A stretch of 64,000 nt of DNA, taken from an uncultured bacterium. GTDB lineage: Bacteria; Planctomycetota; UBA1135; GCA-002686595. The notes under the pieces were generated by a model. It saw nothing but the letters and a program-made list of their open reading frames with translations, ran no database searches and was not told where the DNA came from. The position numbers and the translations under genes were made by a program. The stretch is taken from the NCBI GenBank assembly GCA_937896235.1, contig CALBMX010000100.1, forward strand, positions 1 through 64,000. The letters are read 5' to 3'. The first letter of the stretch is position 1, and the number at the start of each line of letters is the position of its first letter. Below are positions 55,845 to 64,000 of the stretch, in pieces.

Positions 55845-57012
55845 GGAGAGCCTCTTGTATGCTGTCGAGGTGCAGGGCGACCTTGCCCTCGGGTAGACCT
55901 TGAAGAAGTGCCTCGAGAACGTCTTCCCCCCGTTGGAGTTGAAATTCGACATCCAGAATCCAAACGTCACCAGCCTCGCATCCGAGCTGCTCGGGACCAA
56001 GCGCGAAGAGCTTCACCGCATCCTTTGCGGTGGTTACAACCCGCCGCCTCACGCCAGCTCGCACTCCGAGCCCAGCGAGGTCGCTCGGTTGGTACTCGTG
56101 ATGGTCGCTGAACTTTCGATGTTCGCCGACTTGTGCCCCCAGCAACTTTAGGCTGGCCTCAAAGTTGTCCGGATTGCCAATCGCACTGACGGCGTCAATC
56201 GTGGTTCCGGCAAGGGATGGCAGCTCGCTGGCACTCTGCTCACAAGAGACGTCCGACACAAAGAGCGGGCGCAGCCCACGCGGTGTGACTTGAGACAAGA
56301 GGCGCGGAACTCCGGGTGCTAGGAGTTCGAGGGTGGACTCGAACTCCGCGAGGTCCCCCGCGCTGACTTGATCGGTGCGCGTAAGCACAATGGCATGAGC
56401 GCGCCGGAGGGCCTTGCAAGACTCGCGCAAGAGGCCACGCGGAAGATACGCCTGCACGGGCAGCCTGTTCGCGCCCATTGCGGGAGCGGGCAGACCCCAT
56501 GGCCGCGTAACGTCAACGAGCACCAAATCTAAATCCCGTGTCAGCCGCCTATGTTGGAAACCATCGTCCATGACGATGAGCCCTGCGCCCAGCTCGACGA
56601 GCAACTGCACGCCTTGAATGCGGTCGGGCATCGCAACACGCGGCAGGTCGCCCAGGAGCTCCGCGTAGAGGCGCGCCTCGTCCGATTCCGCCCCGCTTAC
56701 TCCGGCCTTTCCATAGCCGCGCGAGAGGATCCCCGGCCGCTTCCCGGCCCCCACTAGGCGCCGCGCGAGCCAAACGACCATGGGCGTTTTTCCCGTTCCA
56801 CCCGCGCTAATGTTGCCGATGCAAATCACGGGAACTTCCATGCGGACTGACGGCAAGATCCCTCTGTCGTATAGGGCGCCACGCAATGTCGAGAGCGCAC
56901 CAAACAAGAGCGCCGGCACCCGCAGTAGCTCCACGAGACCGCCGCGCTGTGCGAGCACATCCTCCGTACGGCGAACCCGTGGCGCGACCTGTGAGGCACG
57001 GAATTTAGACAT
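55837..57012 (-). CDS. lpxK: Tetraacyldisaccharide 4'-kinase (LpxK)
   Basis: A 391-residue P-loop kinase. Walker A is GNISAGGTGKTPMVVWLARR, and the family phrases ILSRGYG, VMDDGFQHRRL and VLTRTDQ follow. It phosphorylates lipid A disaccharide at the 4' position at the inner membrane. The Met at 57012 has GGGGTG just upstream; another Met at 57057 would add 15 residues. Slightly longer than the usual 330. Its presence with LpxL shows a genuine lipid A pathway. Confidence 0.93.
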   Translation of the reverse strand: MSKFRASQVAPRVRRTEDVLAQRGGLVELLRVPALLFGALSTLRGALYDRGILPSVRMEVPVICIGNISAGGTGKTPMVVWLARRLVGAGKRPGILSRGYGKAGVSGAESDEARLYAELLGDLPRVAMPDRIQGVQLLVELGAGLIVMDDGFQHRRLTRDLDLVLVDVTRPWGLPAPAMGANRLPVQAYLPRGLLRESCKALRRAHAIVLTRTDQVSAGDLAEFESTLELLAPGVPRLLSQVTPRGLRPLFVSDVSCEQSASELPSLAGTTIDAVSAIGNPDNFEASLKLLGAQVGEHRKFSDHHEYQPSDLAGLGVRAGVRRRVVTTAKDAVKLFALGPEQLGCEAGDVWILDVEFQLQRGEDVLEALLQGLPEGKVALHLDSIQEALHG

Positions 57013-57076
57013 CACCCCAAGACCTGCATGTAGCTCGGAATTGACAATTGGCGGCATTTTGAGGCACTTGGGTCAT

Positions 57077-58423
57077 TTAGAAGTACCCCAAATCTCTCAT
57101 GCGCTGCAGAGTCCCCTCGTCGAGAAGAATCGACTCGGTTTTGAGATCCAGCGGACCCTCTTTAGCACGCCGGGCCAGTGTCGATTCGAGCAGATTCAAC
57201 AGACTCCGGACCCGTTCGGGGGAGGCTTGGGAGAGATCTAATTTCTCTTGTGGATCGTCGACCGTGTCAAAGTAGAGCAGCTGCTCAGCTTGACCGCTTG
57301 TCCCTTCGATCCGGATCAACTTTTCTCTGCCGTTAAAGACCATGTCCACGTTCCGCATCTCCTTGGACCCGTCGTGAAGCATCGAGTGGGAGAGGACGGG
57401 AAACTCGACAAAAACACCAGCCATCGAGGGCCCGGCAAAGTCAGCCTTTACGCCACTCAAATCGAGCAGCGTTGCGCCAAGCTGTTTGAGGCTAACACCG
57501 AGCTCACAAGCACTCGGATCCAATCCCCTCGCCGCGCCGGCGCCCGTGCGAATCACAAGCGGCACGTGCAAGAGCTCATCGTACATTTTGTATTGATGCG
57601 AGATGTCGCCGTGCTCACCAAACTCCTCACCGTGATCCGCAGTTACCGCGAGCAAGACATCGTCTTGAAGCCCGCGCTGGCCGAACTCCCCCCAAAGCTC
57701 GTGAAGCAGCTGGTCCTGGTACTGAATCTCGGCGTCGTAGCGACTTGCGAGGAAGCGTAGCTCTGCGGTGCGGAGCTTGTCCGTGGCGCCGATCAGCTGA
57801 TCCATCGTCTCCGCTCCTGTGAGCGGACCGTCGTAATCAGCAACCCACTCTTCTCCTGAGCGCAGATAGTCAAAGTGCGGCTCGAAGTGATGAATGTAGA
57901 GGAAAAAGGGCCGGTCGGGATCGCGCTCCTCGTCGAGCCACTTGGCGACTGCCGCGTTCAGCCCCGCGCCCGTAGACTCGCGGTGTCCCGCCAGAAACTC
58001 CTCGTTGTAAGAGTCAAACCCTTGGTCATAGCCAAAGACACTCGACAGCAATAGGTTGCTCTGGAATGCCGCTGTCTGGTACCCGGCGTCATGATAGATC
58101 TCAGCGAGAGTCTTGTTCGAAGAGTGCAGCCGATCGGGATGCCCCAGGACCCCGTGTTCACGAGGATCTAGCCCCGTTAAAATCGAAGCTACACTAGGCT
58201 TGGTCCACGGTGCCGAAGCGCGCACATTCTGGAGGGAGTACGCACCTTCGGCCACGAGCTCGGCTAGGAAGGGAGTCGTCTCGCGCTCGTACCCATCCAA
58301 ATTCGTGTGGTCCATACGGAGGGTATCCACCACGATCAAGATCACATTCGGCTGCTTTACGGGCATAGCTTCGGAGGCGCATGCCACAAAGCCAAACGCA
58401 GCCAATAAGAGCGCGCACTTCAT
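57077..58423 (-). CDS. Sulfatase-like lipoprotein with Thr nucleophile
   Basis: A 448-residue exported protein (signal CALLLAAFGFVAC with lipobox) of the alkaline-phosphatase superfamily. NVILIVVDTLRMDHTNLDGY holds the first metal Asp and AVTADHGEEFGEHG the second site. The nucleophile motif reads APWTKPSVASILTGL, with Thr74 replacing the formylglycine Cys/Ser and no following Arg. The substrate may be a phospho-group donor or acceptor of LPS, given the lpxK/lpxL neighbours; this is inference. Overlaps the next upstream gene by ATGA. Confidence 0.87.
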   Translation of the reverse strand: MKCALLLAAFGFVACASEAMPVKQPNVILIVVDTLRMDHTNLDGYERETTPFLAELVAEGAYSLQNVRASAPWTKPSVASILTGLDPREHGVLGHPDRLHSSNKTLAEIYHDAGYQTAAFQSNLLLSSVFGYDQGFDSYNEEFLAGHRESTGAGLNAAVAKWLDEERDPDRPFFLYIHHFEPHFDYLRSGEEWVADYDGPLTGAETMDQLIGATDKLRTAELRFLASRYDAEIQYQDQLLHELWGEFGQRGLQDDVLLAVTADHGEEFGEHGDISHQYKMYDELLHVPLVIRTGAGAARGLDPSACELGVSLKQLGATLLDLSGVKADFAGPSMAGVFVEFPVLSHSMLHDGSKEMRNVDMVFNGREKLIRIEGTSGQAEQLLYFDTVDDPQEKLDLSQASPERVRSLLNLLESTLARRAKEGPLDLKTESILLDEGTLQRMRDLGYF

Positions 58424-59826
58424 CGCGGCCGCTCTCCGCGCTCCTCACCGAGCGCGCGTGGAACAAGCCCCTGCAATCGCCAATACTCCGCAAGCTCGAG
58501 CTCCGACTTTTCATCCGCCCAGTTCGTCGTCTCGGTTCGATCTCGAGTGGTATCGACAAGTGTCCCTTTTGGTCCGCCCTCGGCGAGGTGATCCACGGTC
58601 CACTTCGTTCCGTCACTCGCCTTGACGACGCCCCACTGCAGCGTGCGCTTGCCGCGCGCCTCCGCGGACTGAAGGTGCGGCTCAAAGTCGACGTGTAAGA
58701 ACAAGTCCTCGCGTTGTGCCCCAACCCCTTCCTTAAACAGGAGCTTAGAAAACGAGCGACTCGTGATCTTCGCGTCGGCAGCGAGAGGCGCACCCGCTAG
58801 CTCGAGCAGGGTGCTGTGAAGATCCACCTGACTTACGGGGGTAGCGATCGTCTCCCCCGCTCGAAGGGTTCCTCCCGCGATGGGAACTCGCAGGATCATC
58901 GGAACTCGCACGAGCTCATCGGTGAGTGTGACCGTGTGTCCAATCCATCCGCGCTCGCCGAGGAGCTCACCGTGATCCGCGGTAAACAAAACGACGGCGT
59001 CTTCCCAAGCGCCGCGCTCCTTAAGACCGTCAAACAGTTTGCCGATCGCCGTGTCGACCTTCGCGACTTCGCCCGCGTAAACACGCCGCAGGTCGCGCAG
59101 GTCATTCGCGCTGAGTTCGCCACGGGAGAGCGCCTCTCGAAGCTCCCAAATATCTTCGGTCGTCTCGACCAGTCCGCCCGGCGTCGGGTCAAGCCCAGGA
59201 GCGCCATGGGCTTCATATCGCCAATGGGGCTCAAAAAAGAGCCCGAATAGAAAAACGGGGTCTTTGGATTCCGAAAGGGAGTCGTACTGAGCAAGCATTT
59301 TCGCGACGGCCATTTCCGCTGTGGAGCCCTCGTGCCCTTGGGCTAGCGAGTCGTCCCATTGGTCGAACCCTTGCGCGAACCCGTAGTTTGCCGTTGCGAC
59401 AAAATTCGTCATCACGCCGCCGGTCCGAAAGCCGGCCGACTGCAAGCGCTCGGGTAGGGTCACGTGGCCCTCAGAGAGAGTCCCGAGTAACCGGGTCGTG
59501 CCGTGCTCCCAAGGCCACTTGCCCGTGAGTGCGCTCGCGAGGCTTGGCAAAGTCCAGGGTGCAGTCGAGTAGGCTGCATCGAAGAGCATTCCCTCCTTCG
59601 CCAGTTGATCGAGGTTGGGCGTCACCGAACCCTGTGAGCCCGGCTGCTCCATGGCTAGAAGGCCTGCGCCATAGCAACCGAGGGCGTCCGCGCGCAAGGT
59701 GTCCACCTCGACCCAAACCACCAACCGCGGCTTTCCGGAGAGCGTGGACTCACCTTCCCCGCAGGCGCATAGCGCGAAGGGTAGCGTTGCGATCAACGAC
59801 GCTCGCGCCAAGTCCAGAGGGCTCAT
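58420..59826 (-). CDS. Sulfatase-like lipoprotein with Thr nucleophile
   Basis: A 468-residue paralogue of the preceding protein. Lipoprotein signal SLIATLPFALCAC; VVWVEVDTLRADALGCYG with the first metal Asp; STAPWTLPSLASALTG with Thr92 at the nucleophile position; LFTADHGELLGERG for the second metal site. Again no C/S-x-P-x-R motif. It is the first of the two coupled sulfatase-like genes. Start at 59826 gives the lipoprotein signal; an upstream Met at 59841 adds five residues. Confidence 0.87.
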   Translation of the reverse strand: MSPLDLARASLIATLPFALCACGEGESTLSGKPRLVVWVEVDTLRADALGCYGAGLLAMEQPGSQGSVTPNLDQLAKEGMLFDAAYSTAPWTLPSLASALTGKWPWEHGTTRLLGTLSEGHVTLPERLQSAGFRTGGVMTNFVATANYGFAQGFDQWDDSLAQGHEGSTAEMAVAKMLAQYDSLSESKDPVFLFGLFFEPHWRYEAHGAPGLDPTPGGLVETTEDIWELREALSRGELSANDLRDLRRVYAGEVAKVDTAIGKLFDGLKERGAWEDAVVLFTADHGELLGERGWIGHTVTLTDELVRVPMILRVPIAGGTLRAGETIATPVSQVDLHSTLLELAGAPLAADAKITSRSFSKLLFKEGVGAQREDLFLHVDFEPHLQSAEARGKRTLQWGVVKASDGTKWTVDHLAEGGPKGTLVDTTRDRTETTNWADEKSELELAEYWRLQGLVPRALGEERGERPR

Positions 59827-59884
59827 CTGCGCAAATACCAAAGGTGTCTCGAGTGCAGTACTTGACCGCTAACCCGAAACCGCA

Positions 59885-60094
59885 TTAAAGAAGAGGTTGG
59901 TCTTCTTCGGGGATCAGCTCGATCAGTCCGCGCTCCATTTCAAGGAACGCGATCTTAATCGGGTTAGTCTCGCGGGTTTCGATAAGGGGAGCAGCGCCAC
60001 GAACGATTTCGCGGACGCGTTTCTGCAGGAGGGCGGTCTTGTGGAAAGATCCGGCGACGGACTTCTGAAGGCGCTGGGGCAGGGTTAGTTCCAT
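59885..60094 (-). CDS. rpoZ: Probable RNA polymerase omega subunit
   Basis: A 69-residue protein with the omega-family core: HKTALLQKRVREIVRGAAPLIETRETNPIKIAFLEMERGLIEL. It matches the usual sequence of a helix ending in R-x2-L/I-x2-GA-x-PL followed by the N-P-V/I-x-I-A strand-helix. Length is normal for omega. It would stabilise the beta-prime subunit. It lies 58 bp upstream of the two sulfatase-like genes, apparently as first gene of that transcript. Confidence 0.7.
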   Translation of the reverse strand: MELTLPQRLQKSVAGSFHKTALLQKRVREIVRGAAPLIETRETNPIKIAFLEMERGLIELIPEEDQPLL

Positions 60095-61053
60095 ACTTAA
60101 CTCGAGGGTCGTCCCCCATCGAAATCAACAGGGGATGAAGGCAGGTAGAGCCGAACTTCGAGGAAAATCCCAAGGCTCGGCAAGCGCGGAAGTGTATGCA
60201 AACATGGAGTTTTGCGCAAGAGAGGCGTGGATTCCCTTTGTAATTGACCATTCAAGTCTCGTCGAGCGTCTGGATAGACTGACCCCAACAAGGCAGGGGC
60301 AGCAACTTCCCCTGGACCTAGCGCGGGGCCTTGCCTTGCGACGGGGACAAGAATCGAGCCCGGACAAGCTGCCCGCGCAGATTATTTCATGGTTGGGCAA
60401 GTGTATTCAGAGCATTCCGCCGCCGAGCCCTGGAGCGGGGCGACCCAAAGTCAAAGTGGGGTCAAACATGCCCTTCTACGAACAAAATAGTCACTCCTGG
60501 ATTATAAGTGGGGCCGCATACCGTAACCACACTTCCCCTAGGTGTCCAAGGAGGAGGGCGTCAACGCTCTAGGAGGGAGGAGCAGCTTTGCTGGAACTAG
60601 ATCAACGGGCTGCGCTCGAAAGGCCCGGACAAGAGGGCCTGGCGCCCACCTGTGGCTTGGTAATCATGGCCTACATACCCCTAAGGGGCGAATCGGACGC
60701 TGTGCTCGGCTGCCACGCCGCTCGACCATTCAAATAGGGGAGCTCGCAGTGAGCCAGCATCCTAAGAGGCGCGACCATCCGGGCGGTCCGAGCGGAAGAA
60801 GCCGGCCTTTCGGGCCCGACCTGCTTTCCTTTGGCATTCTCAGCAACAAGGCCCCATTTAAAGTTAGAATATCGGGGCCGCGGAGATGTTCCGAGTCCTT
60901 CGTCAAAAATGCAGCCCAATAGCTGGACCTTGCGGCTAAAAAGGATATCTTTATCCGAACCTTAATCATGTCCTGTCCCTCAGGCACTAAAATGCGGAGC
61001 GACCCCGCCCCTTTTCGCAAGGAATCGGCCCGGCACTCCCAACTACGGACCCT
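60095..61053. other. Gene-free stretch of about 960 bp
   Basis: No open frame here has a recognisable motif. Several short hairpins occur (CAGGGG 60294-60299 with CCCCTG 60309-60314; GGCCCC with GGGGCC at 60849-60878). It may hold a structured RNA, a large promoter region for korAB, or a decayed gene. I did not find tRNA, tmRNA, RNase P or SRP signatures. Confidence 0.4.
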
Positions 61054-62964
61054 ATGAGCAGTTCCCAGTCTGCGTCCTCCGAGGACGCACAAGAAGTCTA
61101 CGAGAAAGTCATCACTGGCCTCGGCGATAAGACCTATACCGACCACAGTTGTGAAGTGGTTTCCGATGCCGGCGAAGGCGCTCAAAAGTGCGGTCAGGGC
61201 TTTGGCGCCCTTTCGGCAAAAATGGGTAATGGCGCATGGACTGTCGAGATCATTCCCGCCGAAATCGAACCACCGCCCCGGACCCCGGGAAGCACCAGTG
61301 GTGTCGGCATCCGCATTGGCCAAGACAAGATCACCAACGCCGGAGACGCGGTGAAGCTCGTCATCGCTTTCAACGAGCAGGTCTTGCTTTCGCGCCACCG
61401 AGTCAACGCGATGTCGGACGACTGCATTATTCTCATCGACTCCAAGTGGAGAACCCACGTCAACCCGAAGGTGGTTGGCGAGTGGGAAGATGCGATGAAA
61501 GAGATGTCCACGAAGAACTACAAGTGGATCCTCGTTCCGCTTGAGGCCGAGACCCTCAAAGTCGTCGACAACCCAAAGCTCGGAAAGAACATGTTCGCGC
61601 TTGGCCTTCTCTGCCACATCTACGATCGCGATGTCCAAATCGCAAAAGATCAGGTCGCCTATACTTTCCGCAAGAAACCGCCAGCGGTCACCGAGGCGAA
61701 CCACAAACTTCTCGAGGCGGGCATTGCCTGGGCCGCAGAGAACTTGGATTTCCGCTTCCTCGTTCCGGCGAGGCCTCCGACATCAGAGCTGCTCGTGATG
61801 AACGGCAACGAGGCCTTTGGCATGGGCGCACTCGCCGCGGGCATCGACGTCTGCGCGATGTACCCGATTACGCCAGCCTCTTCGGTTTCTCACTATCTGG
61901 CCGACGTCTACGACAACTTCGGTGGCATGGTCCACCAAGCTGAGGACGAGATTGCCGCGATTGGTGTCGCACTTGGGTCTAGCTACACCGGCAAGACCGC
62001 CATGACGATCACATCGGGTCCGGGCCTCGCTCTAAAGGGTGAGTTCATCGGCTTGGCCCTCATGATCGAAATGCCACTGATCATCATCGATGTTCAGCGC
62101 GGTGGCCCCAGCACTGGCCTGCCGACAAAGGTCGAGCAGTCCGACCTGCTCTGCGTGCTATACGGTCAACCCGGAGACGGTCCAAAAATCGTCATGGCGC
62201 CCTCTTCAATTGAGGAGTGCTTCCATTGCATTATCACTGCGCGCCAGATCGCCGAGACTTTACGCACCTGCGTATTCATCCTCAGCGATGCCAACTTGGC
62301 AACCGGCCAAACGCCTTTCGAGCGCCCTAAGCTCGACGCCAAGTGGATGGCTGGCCCGCCCAAGCAGACCTCCGTTCCCGAGGGCAGTCGCCCCTACGAG
62401 TGGAACTTGGACACAGGTATCTCCGAGCGCTTCATCCCTGGACAACGCGGCGGCGAACATACGGTGACCGGCCTCAACCACGACGAGTCCAGTCGGGTCA
62501 ACTACGAGCCCGCTACCAACCAGCTCGGGCATGCAATGCGCAGTCGCAAGATCGCCGTGTTTGCCGAGACACTGAACGCACCGATTCCTTACGGCGGTGA
62601 CGAGGGTGACCTTCTAATCGTCGGTTGGGGCTCAACAAGGGGCGCCATCGAAGAGGCGGTCGATCGCGCACGCGCCAAAGGCCTCAAAGCCTCAAGCCTG
62701 CACCTCACCTTCCTTTCACCGCTGCAACCGGGCATTAAAGAGGCCTGTGATAAGTTCACCAAGGTCATGACGGTCGAGTTGAACTACTCCGACGCCTCAG
62801 ACGATCCACACATCACACCGACCAACCGACGCCGCGGACAGCTTGCAACCCTACTCCGCGCGCAGCTCTTGATTGATTGCGGTAGCTGGGGAAAGGTGCA
62901 CGGTGCGCCACTTCAGCCTGCAGTTTTGCTCGGCATCATCGAAAAGTACATTCCAAAAGCCTAG
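61054..62964 (+). CDS. korA: 2-oxoacid:ferredoxin oxidoreductase, fused gamma-alpha subunit (KorA)
   Basis: A 636-residue subunit of a 2-oxoacid (probably 2-oxoglutarate) ferredoxin oxidoreductase. Residues about 30-220 are the gamma domain (GGxGxG-like GEGAQKCGQGFG and DDCIILIDSKWR). The alpha/pyrimidine-binding domain starts near 250 with NGNEAFGMGALAAGIDVCAMYPITPASSVSHYLAD, then QAEDEIAAIGVALGSSYTG and TITSGPGLALKGEFIGLA. It oxidises 2-oxoglutarate (or another oxoacid) with CoA and reduces ferredoxin. It pairs with KorB 9 bp downstream. Confidence 0.93.
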   Translation: MSSSQSASSEDAQEVYEKVITGLGDKTYTDHSCEVVSDAGEGAQKCGQGFGALSAKMGNGAWTVEIIPAEIEPPPRTPGSTSGVGIRIGQDKITNAGDAVKLVIAFNEQVLLSRHRVNAMSDDCIILIDSKWRTHVNPKVVGEWEDAMKEMSTKNYKWILVPLEAETLKVVDNPKLGKNMFALGLLCHIYDRDVQIAKDQVAYTFRKKPPAVTEANHKLLEAGIAWAAENLDFRFLVPARPPTSELLVMNGNEAFGMGALAAGIDVCAMYPITPASSVSHYLADVYDNFGGMVHQAEDEIAAIGVALGSSYTGKTAMTITSGPGLALKGEFIGLALMIEMPLIIIDVQRGGPSTGLPTKVEQSDLLCVLYGQPGDGPKIVMAPSSIEECFHCIITARQIAETLRTCVFILSDANLATGQTPFERPKLDAKWMAGPPKQTSVPEGSRPYEWNLDTGISERFIPGQRGGEHTVTGLNHDESSRVNYEPATNQLGHAMRSRKIAVFAETLNAPIPYGGDEGDLLIVGWGSTRGAIEEAVDRARAKGLKASSLHLTFLSPLQPGIKEACDKFTKVMTVELNYSDASDDPHITPTNRRRGQLATLLRAQLLIDCGSWGKVHGAPLQPAVLLGIIEKYIPKA

Positions 62965-62973
62965 AGGATATCA

Positions 62974-63921
62974 ATGGACACTTCCCTACTCGACATTAGT
63001 GGCGCCGCTGACGAGCGCACCTTTACGGCCAACGACTACAAAGGCCCGACCGCACGTTGGTGCCCCGGCTGCGGTGATTTCTCGATCCTCGCGACGACCC
63101 GTCGGCTTCTCGAGCTTGAACAGCTTGCGCCTGAAAAGACCCTGTTCGTCTCAGGCATTGGCTGTTCGAGCCGCTTCCCCCACTACCTCAAAACCTACGG
63201 GTTCCACGGTATTCACGGGCGTGCTCTTCCGCTTGCTCTTGGCGCAAAATTGCGCCGTCCCGACCTCCACGTATTTGTGGTGATGGGCGACGGCGACTGC
63301 ACCTCGATTGGCGCGGGCCACTGGATCCACGCGATTCGCTACAACCCGAACATGACGGTGCTGTTGCTCGACAACAACATCTACGGGTTGACGAAGAAGC
63401 AGACCTCACCGACAACTCCGGTGAACTACAAGACCAACACACAGCCCAAAGGTAGCTATCTCAACCCGCTGCACCCGATCAGCGTGACCCTGGGCGTCGC
63501 GAATGCGTCGTTTGTTGCGCAAACGGCCGACTGGATTCCAGCACACCTGCTCGCCACGATGCGGGCGGCCCAGCAGCACAAGGGCTTGTCCTTCATCCGC
63601 ATCTTGCAGCGCTGCCCCAAGTGGACCATCGACATCTTTGACGCGAAGGTTAAAACCCCGGACGAGATGATGATCCTGAACCACGCCAACGGCATCACGG
63701 ACCCAAAGGTCCAAAAGATGTACAAGAACCAGATGGAGCACGACCCTTCGGATCTCGATGCTGCCCGTGCACTGACAGGAATGACGAGCCATATTCCGCT
63801 TGGACTCTTCTACAAGAATGAGGACGCTGCGATTTACAACGAGTTGCGTATGAACAAGTCCTTCACAACGGAAGAGAAAATGGCCAACCTGGAGAAGGAG
63901 TTCGATCGCTATGCCGTCTGA
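62974..63921 (+). CDS. korB: 2-oxoacid:ferredoxin oxidoreductase beta subunit (KorB)
   Basis: A 315-residue TPP-binding subunit. It shows the iron-sulfur-related WCPGCGDFSIL, GIGCSSRFPHYL, the TPP motif GDGDCTSIGAGHWIHAIRYNPN and the NNIYGLTKKQTSPTTP loop. Ribosome binding site GAGGAT lies 5 nt before the start. The stop overlaps the next gene by 11 bp. Confidence 0.95.
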   Translation: MDTSLLDISGAADERTFTANDYKGPTARWCPGCGDFSILATTRRLLELEQLAPEKTLFVSGIGCSSRFPHYLKTYGFHGIHGRALPLALGAKLRRPDLHVFVVMGDGDCTSIGAGHWIHAIRYNPNMTVLLLDNNIYGLTKKQTSPTTPVNYKTNTQPKGSYLNPLHPISVTLGVANASFVAQTADWIPAHLLATMRAAQQHKGLSFIRILQRCPKWTIDIFDAKVKTPDEMMILNHANGITDPKVQKMYKNQMEHDPSDLDAARALTGMTSHIPLGLFYKNEDAAIYNELRMNKSFTTEEKMANLEKEFDRYAV

Positions 63922-64000
63922 ATCAGCGCTGCTTCTCGATAGGAAGCTCGGCGCGACCCGCCGCGCTTTTCACTCGGCGCTCGTCTCCACTTCAGAGCAG
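63911..64000 (+). CDS. Start of an unidentified gene, cut by window edge
   Basis: An ATG at 63911, inside the end of korB, opens a frame without stop for 30 codons to the window edge (MPSESALLLDRKLGATRRAF...). The overlap and strand suggest it is the next member of the korAB operon. Too short to identify. Confidence 0.45.
   Translation, partial: MPSESALLLDRKLGATRRAFHSALVSTSEQ

Noticed and set aside
60135..60572. 145-codon open frame in the gene-free stretch
   Set aside because: No motif, odd composition and no neighbour relation; insufficient to call a gene.

Overview
The window reads as ordinary chromosomal DNA of a Gram-negative bacterium with real lipopolysaccharide, most probably a planctomycete, perhaps of the Saltatorellus/Poly30 type. 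That assignment is inference from gene content: secreted C-type-lectin and repeat proteins, a MoxR/DUF58/BatA operon extended by squalene-cyclase-like and coiled-coil proteins, a very large Ser/Thr kinase next to an FHA sigma-54 activator, and many sulfatase-like lipoproteins. No rRNA, intact tRNA, CRISPR array, insertion sequence or prophage was seen.

Layout. 0-12 kb: a truncated thioredoxin-like gene, a secreted lectin protein, a parvulin-like chaperone, a carboxymuconolactone-decarboxylase-family protein, the kinase/FHA-regulator pair and a YkgJ-type protein. 12-27.7 kb: one long minus-strand operon running moxR, DUF58, BatA-like, VWA/amidotransferase-like, large membrane protein, two unknown proteins, a prenyltransferase-repeat protein, a thioredoxin-fusion protein and a SIMPL protein. 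28-32 kb: enoyl-CoA hydratase, two ADP-heptose glycosyltransferases and a Kdo-kinase-like protein. 32.3-36.4 kb (plus strand): two tandem glutamate dehydrogenase paralogues and a sulfatase-like lipoprotein. 36.4-43.1 kb: a TSUP transporter, split HldA and HldC, a B12-type radical SAM protein, fused HldE, and the epimerase HldD. 43.4-53 kb: a secreted repeat protein, ArsC, and a 1816-residue AsmA/DUF748-like protein with a partner lipoprotein. 53-64 kb: malic enzyme, LpxL, LpxK, two more sulfatase-like lipoproteins, a probable RNA polymerase omega subunit and KorAB.

The most notable signal is two candidate selenoproteins. At 13297-13299 an in-frame UGA sits exactly where the first Cys of a TlpA-type CxxC motif belongs (U-P-S-C), and an intact thioredoxin half continues behind it. 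At 56-58 another in-frame UGA follows a Gly-Cys-Thr motif, with open coding sequence to the window edge. Both UGAs are followed by a hairpin with a GGUC tetraloop at exactly +32 to +35, the same four bases found in the apical loop of the E. coli fdhF SECIS element.

Other points of interest: the second glutamate dehydrogenase has lost two active-site lysines and may be a regulatory subunit; all three sulfatase-like proteins carry Thr in place of the formylglycine Cys/Ser; and heptose activation is encoded twice, once split and once fused. With LpxK, LpxL, heptosyltransferases and a Kdo kinase, the window encodes much of an envelope-building programme.
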